The notes beneath the pieces were generated by a model. It searched no databases, was not told the DNA's origin, and saw only the letters and a list, made by a program, of their open reading frames with translations. A stretch of 33,905 nt of DNA from IMG/VR virus record IMGVR_UViG_3300031715_000019, positions 1-33,905 of that record, one strand, 5' to 3'. The stretch comes from a virus. This document shows positions 13,601-20,844 of this stretch, piece by piece (the stretch's first letter is position 1; the number at the start of each line of letters is the position of its first letter). Position numbers and translations under genes: made by a program.

Positions 13601-16600
13601 ATGAGCCTCACCCTAATCAAGTCAGCATTCTCCAGCGGGGAGATCGCGCCGAGCGTCTGGGGGCGCGTGGACGCCCAGCGGGTGCAGATGGGCTGTTCCG
13701 TCATGCGGAATTGCTTCGTCTCATATCGCGGGCCCGGATCGTCCCGCGCCGGAACGCTATTTGTCGGCCAGTCGATGACGCCGGCAAGCCCATCATCTTC
13801 GCCGCCCGTGCTCGTGCGGTTTCAATTCAACATCTTCCAGTCCTTCATCCTGGAATTCGGAGTCGGCCCCCGCGGTCCCTATATGCGCGTTATCGCCAAT
13901 GGGGGCTACGTGACCGAGGCGGCCGTCACAGTCACGGGGGCGACGCAGAGCATTCCTTGCCAGATCACCGCTCCGCTCCATGGCTTTTCGAACGGTGACT
14001 GGGTGTTTGGCGCTGCCTTCGTCGGCATGACGCAGTTGAACGGACGGCTGTTCGTTGTTGAAGGTGTCACGACGAACACCTTCACGCTTACGGACACGTT
14101 CGGAATACCAGTCAACTCGCTAAACTTCGGAGCGTACATCTCAGGCGGAACATTCGCGCGTGTCTTCACGCTTTTCAATATTCCGTATGCAATCGAAGAC
14201 CTGCCTTCATTGAAATTCGTCCAGTCGGCCGATGTGATGACGCTGTGCTGCGTCAATCAGGCGACCGGCGCGGAATATCCGCCGGCCGACCTCTCGCGGC
14301 TTGGGCCGACAAACTGGCAATACGCGGTTACGACCTTCGCCAGCGCGATTGCGGCGCCCGCTGGCTGCACCGCAACTGCCACGACCACGGTCGGCGCGCT
14401 CCCGGCGCAGAGTTATGGAGCCGGCTACAACCCCGCGGCGCAATACGCCTATTGCGTTACAGCTGTAGATGTGAACGGGGAAGAGTCCGTCGCATCTCCG
14501 GTCGCTTACACTCTCAACAACACGTCCGCGAATTCCTCCGTCGATATAAGCCTGACGGCCGGCTCGATAAACGTGACCTGGAGCCCAGTTCAGACGGCCG
14601 TCTCCGACAACATCTATAAGGCGCCCGGCGCGCTCTGGAATAGCGGAGCAAATAACCTGGCGCCGACGCAATCGGTTCCGATCGGCACGGCCTTCGGCTT
14701 TGTCGGCTCCGCGGTCGGCACTCAATGGGTCGATCAGAATGTAGTGCAAGATTTCACTACGACGCCGCCGCTTCATCTTAATCCGTTCTCCCGCGGCCAG
14801 ATCCTCACCGCCAATCCGAGCGCCGGCGGGACAGGCTATGCGCAGAGCACAACGACAGTCTCGATCGCAACTTCAACCGGATCTGGCGCCATCATCCTGC
14901 CCGTCGTCGTGAACGGCAACGTCACCGGCTACATTATTCAGAACGGCGGCCAGAACTATCGGCCAAGCGATACCTTGGTGGTCTCCGGCGCCGGCACGGG
15001 CGCGACCGGAACGCTGGTGGTCGGCCCGCAGACCGGCACCTACCCATCAGTGCCCGGCTATTTCCAGTCGCGGCGAGCCTATGCGGCCACGCTCAACCAG
15101 CCCGATACGCTCTTTTTTTCCCAGACCGGCGCCTATACGAACATGGATGCCGCCAATCCGCCGATCGATTCCGACGCGATTACGATGACGCCGTTCGGTC
15201 AGCAGGTTAACACGGTGCAATGGCTATTGCCGATGCCGGGCGGCCTGATCACTTGCACGGGGCTCGATGCTTGGCAGATTGCCGGGACTTCCGGCGCGGG
15301 ATCGCCGCTCACGCCGTCTTCGGAGAGCGCGCAGCCCCAAGAGTCAAATGGCTTCTCCCCGTTCATTCCGCCGATCCGCGCGAGTTACGACATCCTCTAC
15401 GTTCAGGAACTCGGGTACACGGTGCGCGACTTCCAATACAATTTTTTCAGCAACGTCTATTCGGGCACCGATCTTTCCGTTCTCTCGAATCACCTGTTTG
15501 AGGGGTTCACACTACCTTCCTGGGCCTGGTCTCGCGTACCATGGAAGGTGGTCTGGGCGGTGCGCGATGACGGCAAGGCAGTCTCGCTCACCTATGATAA
15601 GGAGCTAGAGCTCGCAGGCTGGGGCCGCCACGACACGAATGGCCTCTTCCAGCGCGTAGCCGTCGCGACAGAGCCGCCGGTTGACGTGCCGTACTTTGTG
15701 GTCAAGCGATTCATCCCGGGCGCCGGCCAATGGGCCTACTACATCGAGCGGATGGATAACCATTTTTGGAATGGCCCAGAAGATCCGTGGTGCATCGATG
15801 CCGGCCTGGAGCTAGAACAGCCTACCCCGAACGCGACGCTCTCAGCGGCAGCCGCAGAGGGCCTGGGCAACATCACGGGCGGCTATATCGCGACCGGAGG
15901 TGAAGGCTATACTAACCCCTCCGGAATAGCGGTCGATCCGACCGGCGTCGGCTCCGGGTTCGTGATCGAATTCACGCAAACCGGTGGCGTGATCAACGGC
16001 TTTACGATCCTCGCGCAAGGCGAGGGCTATTCGCCTTCGACCTATGTCGTTATCAGTGATCCGACTGGGGCCGGCGCCACTTTCATCCCCTTTCCATCGC
16101 AGAATGTCTTGTTCACAGCTGACGCAGCCGTGTTCGGAGGCAATCAGCCTGGCGACGTGATCCGAATCGGCGGCGGTCAGGCCACCGTTACGAGCATCGT
16201 TTCTCTCAGCCAAGCGCTCGCCGCTATCACGGTGCCGATCGTCCAGACCATGCCGAACGACCCGAATAATCTCCCAGTGCCCGCGTCATCCGGAGAATGG
16301 TCGATCACGACGCCCGTTTCGGTGATCACCAATCTCGATCACCTCGAAGGGATGCAGGTGACCGGGCTCGCGGACGGCAACGTGATTCCAGTCACAACGG
16401 TCGTCGGCGGTCAGGTTACGTTGGCTCAACCCGCTTCCTCGGTGAAGATCGGTCTTCCTTTCATCGCTCAGTTGCAAGCCCTCCATGTCGAGGAACCGTC
16501 GCAAGGCACGATTCAAGGCAAGCGCAAGAAGGTCAACGGTGTGAACGTCCGCATGGAAAAAAGCCGGGGCGTTCAGGTCGGCGCTAACCAGCCGGTTGCG

Positions 16601-16855
16601 GCGGCGCTCGACTTCCAGCAGGAAATCCCATGGACGAATCTGACGGATTTGCCGGAAGTGCCCAACGCTAATATTCCCGCCGCGGCCTTGCCGCTCTTCT
16701 CTGGCGATAAATTCCAGCCGATCAACGATGATTGGCAAAATTTCAATGGCTTCGAGGCAGCGCCAGCAATGATCGCCGTCCAGCAAAGTCTGCCGCTCCC
16801 GATGAATATAACTGCACTCGTCCCAACATTTAATATTGGGGATACGCCGGGATGA
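13601..16855 (+). CDS. Tail tubular protein B / nozzle (T7 gp12-like)
   Basis: This encodes 1084 residues. The opening (SAFSSGEIAPSVWGRVDAQRVQMGCSVMRNCF, a GPGSSRAGT segment and FQFNIFQSFILEFG) is characteristic of T7 gp12-type tail nozzle proteins. Residues ~118-185 (APLHGFSNGDWVFGA, TNTFTLTDT) form the small domain often annotated in phages as ubiquitin-activating E1 FCCH-like. Two Gly-rich beta modules are inserted at about 409-475 (GGTGYAQSTTTVSIA … GQNYRPSDTLVV) and 760-830 (GGEGYTNPSGIAV … GEGYSPSTYVVI). T7 gp12 is about 794 residues, so this protein is enlarged by modules. Typical nozzle landmarks (RRAYAATLNQPDTLFFSQ, WLLPMPGGLITCTGLDAW) lie between them. It acts in the virion as the tail tip channel. 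Confidence 0.88.
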   Translation: MSLTLIKSAFSSGEIAPSVWGRVDAQRVQMGCSVMRNCFVSYRGPGSSRAGTLFVGQSMTPASPSSSPPVLVRFQFNIFQSFILEFGVGPRGPYMRVIANGGYVTEAAVTVTGATQSIPCQITAPLHGFSNGDWVFGAAFVGMTQLNGRLFVVEGVTTNTFTLTDTFGIPVNSLNFGAYISGGTFARVFTLFNIPYAIEDLPSLKFVQSADVMTLCCVNQATGAEYPPADLSRLGPTNWQYAVTTFASAIAAPAGCTATATTTVGALPAQSYGAGYNPAAQYAYCVTAVDVNGEESVASPVAYTLNNTSANSSVDISLTAGSINVTWSPVQTAVSDNIYKAPGALWNSGANNLAPTQSVPIGTAFGFVGSAVGTQWVDQNVVQDFTTTPPLHLNPFSRGQILTANPSAGGTGYAQSTTTVSIATSTGSGAIILPVVVNGNVTGYIIQNGGQNYRPSDTLVVSGAGTGATGTLVVGPQTGTYPSVPGYFQSRRAYAATLNQPDTLFFSQTGAYTNMDAANPPIDSDAITMTPFGQQVNTVQWLLPMPGGLITCTGLDAWQIAGTSGAGSPLTPSSESAQPQESNGFSPFIPPIRASYDILYVQELGYTVRDFQYNFFSNVYSGTDLSVLSNHLFEGFTLPSWAWSRVPWKVVWAVRDDGKAVSLTYDKELELAGWGRHDTNGLFQRVAVATEPPVDVPYFVVKRFIPGAGQWAYYIERMDNHFWNGPEDPWCIDAGLELEQPTPNATLSAAAAEGLGNITGGYIATGGEGYTNPSGIAVDPTGVGSGFVIEFTQTGGVINGFTILAQGEGYSPSTYVVISDPTGAGATFIPFPSQNVLFTADAAVFGGNQPGDVIRIGGGQATVTSIVSLSQALAAITVPIVQTMPNDPNNLPVPASSGEWSITTPVSVITNLDHLEGMQVTGLADGNVIPVTTVVGGQVTLAQPASSVKIGLPFIAQLQALHVEEPSQGTIQGKRKKVNGVNVRMEKSRGVQVGANQPVAAALDFQQEIPWTNLTDLPEVPNANIPAAALPLFSGDKFQPINDDWQNFNGFEAAPAMIAVQQSLPLPMNITALVPTFNIGDTPG

Positions 16856-16959
16856 CCATGTATAGCCGCACGCATATTTTGTGGTCATTTTGGGCGATTT
16901 GCGAAAAATACATGCCCATCTAATGACTTAGCGATACGGTTTGTTTGCAAGCGAAATGC
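16856..16959. other. Intergenic spacer with weak inverted repeat
   Basis: This 104-base spacer follows the nozzle gene and is AT-richer than its surroundings. A 7-bp inverted repeat (ATGACCA at 16852-16858, TGGTCAT at 16882-16888) with a 23-base loop is followed by TTT. It could be a weak terminator or a protein site; the loop is too long for a strong intrinsic terminator. It is the longest non-coding gap in the window and therefore the likeliest place for a late promoter, but no recognisable promoter was found. Confidence 0.25.
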
Positions 16960-17418
16960 ATGTACCTCATCCGCCCCGCTGAAATCTGCGATCTCTACAA
17001 GCTAGCCCGCAATCTTCGCGACGGTGACCGCCTCGAGGTGACAAGCCTGGGTCTCCATCCAGCCAAGGCGATCCGGGCCTCGTTCCGGCACGCGGTGTTC
17101 CGCACGACGGCTCTGATTGACGGCGAAGTGGCGGCGATGTGGGGCCTCGGGAGCGTGAGCATGCTCAGCGACGTCGGCCATCCCTGGCTTATGACCACGC
17201 CGGCCGTCGAGAAAGTACCAGTTTCGTTCCTGAAAGTGGGACAACGCGAAGTGACGAAGATGCTGCGCTCGCGTCGCCGGCTGGAAGGCAATGTCGCGGC
17301 TGATTACCGGATGGCCTGCCGGTTTCTTGAGGCGCTTGGCTTCGAACTCGGAGAGCCGGAAGAGTTCGGACCGCTCAAGGCAAAGTTTCGGAAATTCGCA
17401 ATGGAACGGTCGGCATAA
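16960..17418 (+). CDS. T7 gp13-like protein with GNAT-like fold
   Basis: This encodes 152 residues from ATG 16960; an in-frame TTG at 16945 is less likely. MYLIRPAEICDLYKLARNLRDGDRLEV at the start, FRTTALIDGEVAAMWGLGSVSML in the middle, and RMACRFLEALGFELGEPEEFGP near the end match phage proteins annotated as gp13-like or GNAT-related. T7 gp13 (internal virion protein A) occupies the same place, between the nozzle and gp14, and is needed for virion assembly. The acetyl-CoA loop is not clear here, so catalytic activity should not be assumed. Its stop is one base before the gp14-like gene. Confidence 0.75.
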   Translation: MYLIRPAEICDLYKLARNLRDGDRLEVTSLGLHPAKAIRASFRHAVFRTTALIDGEVAAMWGLGSVSMLSDVGHPWLMTTPAVEKVPVSFLKVGQREVTKMLRSRRRLEGNVAADYRMACRFLEALGFELGEPEEFGPLKAKFRKFAMERSA

Positions 17419-17419
17419 G

Positions 17420-17953
17420 ATGGGTCTTCCTGCGGCTATGCTAGGCGTTGGCGCCATCGGCGCCGGCGTTAGCGCCCTTGGCTCATACGAATCCGGCCAA
17501 GCGACCGCCGCTGCTGCCGCGTACCAGGCTCAAGTCGCAGCCAATAACGCCAAGGTCGCGCAGCAAAACGCCAGCTTCGAAAGCGCGGCCGGCGAGACCG
17601 CTTCCGTCAATAAGGGCCTTCAGACCCGTGCCACCGTGGGCAAGGAGAAAGCCTACGGAGGCGCATCAGGAATTGACGTGAACACCGGCTCTGCACCCGC
17701 GGTGCGCGCCGGAACGGAAGAGATGGGACTTCTCGATCAGCTGACCATCCGTTCCAACGCGGCCAAGAGTGCGTGGGCTCAAGAGGTCAAAGCGACAAGC
17801 GATACCGCGCAGTCGCAGCTCTACCGGTTCGAGGGAGAGCAGGCCAAGACCGCGGGCGATATCGGCGCGGCCGGCTCGCTGCTTTCGGGAGCCAGCACCG
17901 TCGGAGGGAACTACCTTAAGTGGAGCAACCAGTTCGGTGCATCGGGAAGCTAA
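17420..17953 (+). CDS. T7 gp14-like internal virion protein
   Basis: This encodes 177 residues; ATG 17420 follows the upstream TAA by one base. An N-terminal Gly/Ala hydrophobic helix (AMLGVGAIGAGVSALGSY) leads into a long Ala/Gln-rich coiled-coil region (QATAAAAAYQAQVAANNAKVAQQN). Next comes a GGASGIDVNTGSAPAV segment, and then further helix (SNAAKSAWAQEVKATSD). This architecture is that of gp14-type ejection proteins, which leave the head first and form a pore in the outer membrane. It contains no cysteine. The order gp13-like, gp14-like, then a large lysozyme protein supports the call. Confidence 0.82.
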   Translation: MGLPAAMLGVGAIGAGVSALGSYESGQATAAAAAYQAQVAANNAKVAQQNASFESAAGETASVNKGLQTRATVGKEKAYGGASGIDVNTGSAPAVRAGTEEMGLLDQLTIRSNAAKSAWAQEVKATSDTAQSQLYRFEGEQAKTAGDIGAAGSLLSGASTVGGNYLKWSNQFGASGS

Positions 17954-17954
17954 C

Positions 17955-20579
17955 ATGTTGAAGAGAATCATTCTCGCTGTCGCTCTCATCGCCGCCGCTG
18001 CATCGACGGCATCGGCGCAGATTCAAATGCGCTCGGTGGCCAACGGCACCGACGTTTTCATTATGTACGATGCGTTTGGCGGAAATTACGGGATCACCGT
18101 CCAAACACTGATGAACTATATCGGAGGTGGCGGAGGATCGCCGGGCGGATCAAGCGGACAGGTACAATACAATAACGCTGGGGCATTCGGCGGCCTGACA
18201 AACACCCAGCTTACGGCGCTGATCAATCCATTCACGTCCGCGCTGAGTGGCGCCGTCCCTGCTTCCGGAGCGGACAACACATCTGGATTTTATCTTGGCG
18301 GCGATGGCGCGTTTCATGCGGTAACGAGCGGGGGGACCGTCACATCCGTAGGGGCAAGCGTGCCCACGGGACTCTCTGTTAGTGGATCCCCGGTTACGAC
18401 AAGCGGCACGCTCGCACTCAGCTGGTCTGGCACAATACCTAATGCGCAGATTCCTTCGCCGACCGTTAGCACGCGCGGCGGCGTGGAGGCGGTTACGTGC
18501 ACATCTGGTCAGTTCGTGAACGCCGTCCCCACCAGCGGCATCCCAGGTTGCGGGACGCCTCCCGGCGGCGGTAACGTCAGCACTTCGGGAACGATCACGA
18601 GCGGAGACTGCGCGCAGTTCAACAGTACAACCACCGTCATTTCCACTGGTGTGCCCTGCGCTGGTAACTCCCCGGGCGGCTCAAGTGGTCAAGTGCAATA
18701 CAACAATGCCGGCGCATTCGGCGGGTTGACGAATACGCAGCTCACGGCGCTGATCAATCCATTTACCTCGACGTTGAGCGGCGTGGTGCCGGCATCAGGA
18801 GGAAATGCTAACACATACCTGAACGGGGCCGGAGCGTTCACTACGCCTCCCGGCGGCGGCAACGTCAGCACTTCGGGCACCATCACAAGCGGCAACTGCG
18901 CTCAGTTCAACAGCACGACAACCGTCGTTTCAACCGGCGCACCCTGCGGTAGCGGTAGCGGCAGCGGCGATGTGCTCACTGTTTATAACGTGAAAAATCA
19001 CGGCTGCGTCGGCAACGGCGTTGCTGACGACAATGCCTGCATAATTTCGGCGATGAATGCCGCAATGGCCGCGGGTGGGGGCATCATCTTTTTCCCGCCC
19101 GGCAATTACAACGTCGGCGTGACGTCCGGCATGGGTCTCGTGATTGAGATATATAGCGGAACGACGTCCTACAATCATCTGATTTTCCAGGGCTCAGGTG
19201 TCGGTGTCACCAACATAATCCCCGGCAACGCCGGCATCACCATCGGCATGGAGATGACCGGTGGTTTCACCAATTGGGATACGATGAACACAACCTATCC
19301 GGCGACTAGTGCGGGGCTGGGTAGCAAGACGGTCACCACGACAACACCTGGCAATGCCAGCAATTTTGCTCCTGGTAATTTGATTCTCGTTTCTGGAGGC
19401 TTGCGCGGCGGCACGTGCACAATGTGCATGCTGACCGATTTCTGGTTCCCGAGCTGGTTCACTACCGTCGTTAGTGCCAACGCCTCGACTGGCGTTATCA
19501 CGCTAGCCGAATCCATACCAATGCGCGGGACTGACATCACGACCGTGCAGAAAATCATTTCTATGCCGAATCATCTAACATTTAGGGATATGACTATCGG
19601 TGTTCCATATACCAATTCCACGATCAGTGGGTGCGGACTCACGGACACCTGGGGTGTGTTCGGCGGAGATTACATCACGGTAGAGAATGTCGAGACGCTG
19701 CCGGGGTGCGGGCCTGGCGGTATGTTCTTCGATAATGTGCGCCATAGCGGCTGTCGGGCGTGTGTGATGCAGTCGGGTTCCGGGCCGATAGAATTCTTCG
19801 GTGCGGCGGACTCCTGGGTGGTCGATTCATGGTTGAATGGCGGACCAGCCAATGAAACGGCGGTGCTTCTCGATGGAGGGTCGTTTGATGTCACCGTCAT
19901 GAACAACCACTTCAAAGACCCGTCTGGAAATGTGATTTCAATTTCCGACTACACCGAACGCGCTATCGTTATGGGCAACGCGATTATTGGCCTGCCGGAT
20001 GGTGGGTTCTACGGCGTGGTTGATGGTAGTCCGCCAGCGGGTGCGCGCCCGCAAAAAAACAATGTCATCGTGGGCAATACCTTTACGGGCATCGATACAT
20101 CCAGCACGATCGCTATGGCGGTCAGTGATGACTCGACGGTCGCCAATACTGTGACCAATGTGCAACTGGGAATATTTGGTGGGTCGGACGGCGGCGGGGC
20201 GATCAGCGCCAACACATTTGACCCAACGGTTTCCAACCCGTTGCAGGGTGGGGGCCAGGTCGGTACGACACCCTATCGGTTCCAGGAACCTCCGGGTGTG
20301 AGAACGTTCCCGGCAGGAACGGCGACGCCGAATTTGCCGGATGCTGGCTACTATTTGGAGTTCCAGAGTGGAGCTCAGAACGTCACCAATTTTCTTGGCG
20401 GGCAGGTAGGAGACGAAGTCACCATTACTTTTGCGGATTCTCTCACGACGCTGGTCAACGGCAACATCATCCTAAAAGGTGGGACGAACTATACTCCGCT
20501 GGGTGGTGGCACAAACGCGATTACAATGAAGTTCGTCAAGGGACCAAGCCAATGGTACGAAGTATCGCGTACGCAATAG
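17955..20579 (+). CDS. Exported tail-spike with pectate-lyase-like beta-helix
   Basis: This encodes 874 residues; ATG 17955 follows the previous stop immediately. Residues 1-21 are a textbook signal peptide (MLKRIILAVALIAAAASTAS, then A-Q). Residues ~63-330 contain Gly/Ser/Asn-rich fibre modules repeated twice: PGGSSGQVQYNNAGAFGGL at 63 and 240, and GGGNVSTSGTITSG at about 203 and 299. From about 338 (LTVYNVKNHGCVGNGVADDN) a pectate-lyase-superfamily beta-helix starts, with the FPPGNYNV turn. The C-terminus (VTITFADSLTTLVNGNIIL) is a beta domain of the kind often found at spike ends. There are 14 cysteines, all after the signal peptide. The inferred role is polysaccharide recognition or degradation. 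The gene sits between two internal-protein genes. Confidence 0.82.
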   Translation: MLKRIILAVALIAAAASTASAQIQMRSVANGTDVFIMYDAFGGNYGITVQTLMNYIGGGGGSPGGSSGQVQYNNAGAFGGLTNTQLTALINPFTSALSGAVPASGADNTSGFYLGGDGAFHAVTSGGTVTSVGASVPTGLSVSGSPVTTSGTLALSWSGTIPNAQIPSPTVSTRGGVEAVTCTSGQFVNAVPTSGIPGCGTPPGGGNVSTSGTITSGDCAQFNSTTTVISTGVPCAGNSPGGSSGQVQYNNAGAFGGLTNTQLTALINPFTSTLSGVVPASGGNANTYLNGAGAFTTPPGGGNVSTSGTITSGNCAQFNSTTTVVSTGAPCGSGSGSGDVLTVYNVKNHGCVGNGVADDNACIISAMNAAMAAGGGIIFFPPGNYNVGVTSGMGLVIEIYSGTTSYNHLIFQGSGVGVTNIIPGNAGITIGMEMTGGFTNWDTMNTTYPATSAGLGSKTVTTTTPGNASNFAPGNLILVSGGLRGGTCTMCMLTDFWFPSWFTTVVSANASTGVITLAESIPMRGTDITTVQKIISMPNHLTFRDMTIGVPYTNSTISGCGLTDTWGVFGGDYITVENVETLPGCGPGGMFFDNVRHSGCRACVMQSGSGPIEFFGAADSWVVDSWLNGGPANETAVLLDGGSFDVTVMNNHFKDPSGNVISISDYTERAIVMGNAIIGLPDGGFYGVVDGSPPAGARPQKNNVIVGNTFTGIDTSSTIAMAVSDDSTVANTVTNVQLGIFGGSDGGGAISANTFDPTVSNPLQGGGQVGTTPYRFQEPPGVRTFPAGTATPNLPDAGYYLEFQSGAQNVTNFLGGQVGDEVTITFADSLTTLVNGNIILKGGTNYTPLGGGTNAITMKFVKGPSQWYEVSRTQ
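18141..18800 (+). repeat. Two-copy coding repeat in spike N-terminal region (531-bp offset)
   Basis: 18141-18269 and 18672-18800 encode nearly the same 43 residues (PGGSSGQVQYNNAGAFGG… to …VPASG, with only two changes). At DNA level they differ at many third positions. A second pair (about 18561-18660 and 18849-18948) encodes GGGNVSTSGTITSG and its continuation. The amino-acid conservation with silent divergence points to selection on the protein, not to a recent copy. Confidence 0.8.
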
Positions 20580-20824
20580 CGATTGCCTGCACCTTGGTTG
20601 CCGGCGCGTCTCGGGCGCAGGAGCCTACTCTTGAGGAAAGGGTGGGCGCTCTGGAAAGCCGATTGGCGCAGATCGCCAAAGACCTCGACCTGATCAAGGT
20701 GCAGCCACAGCAGCCGCGAGTTATGCCTGATGGCATACGCCCGTCCATGCTGCAAGACGCGCCCGTGTTCCACGAAAAGCTTCCCGGAGTGTCGCCGCGG
20801 CATCTGCCGAGGCCTTCCAACTAG
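20552..20824 (+). CDS. Small exported coiled-coil protein
   Basis: This encodes 90 residues, overlapping the spike gene by 28 bases. It starts with a signal peptide (MVRSIAYAIAIACTLVAG, then ASRAQ). A short acidic coiled coil follows (LEERVGALESRLAQIAKDLDLIKVQ, heptad pattern V/L…L…I…L…I). The end is Pro-rich (PQQPRVMPDG … RHLPRPSN). The only cysteine is in the signal peptide. The layout resembles a periplasmic trimerising partner, such as a spike chaperone, or a spanin-like accessory, although it lacks a lipobox or membrane anchor. Its overlap with the spike suggests that the two work together. The specific function is unknown. Confidence 0.68.
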   Translation: MVRSIAYAIAIACTLVAGASRAQEPTLEERVGALESRLAQIAKDLDLIKVQPQQPRVMPDGIRPSMLQDAPVFHEKLPGVSPRHLPRPSN

Positions 20825-20844
20825 AGGAACCGGAAGACAGATCA

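Noticed and set aside
16852-16891. Possible intrinsic terminator after the nozzle gene
   Set aside because: Only a 7-bp stem with a 23-base loop and a short T-run; kept only as a weak note on the spacer.
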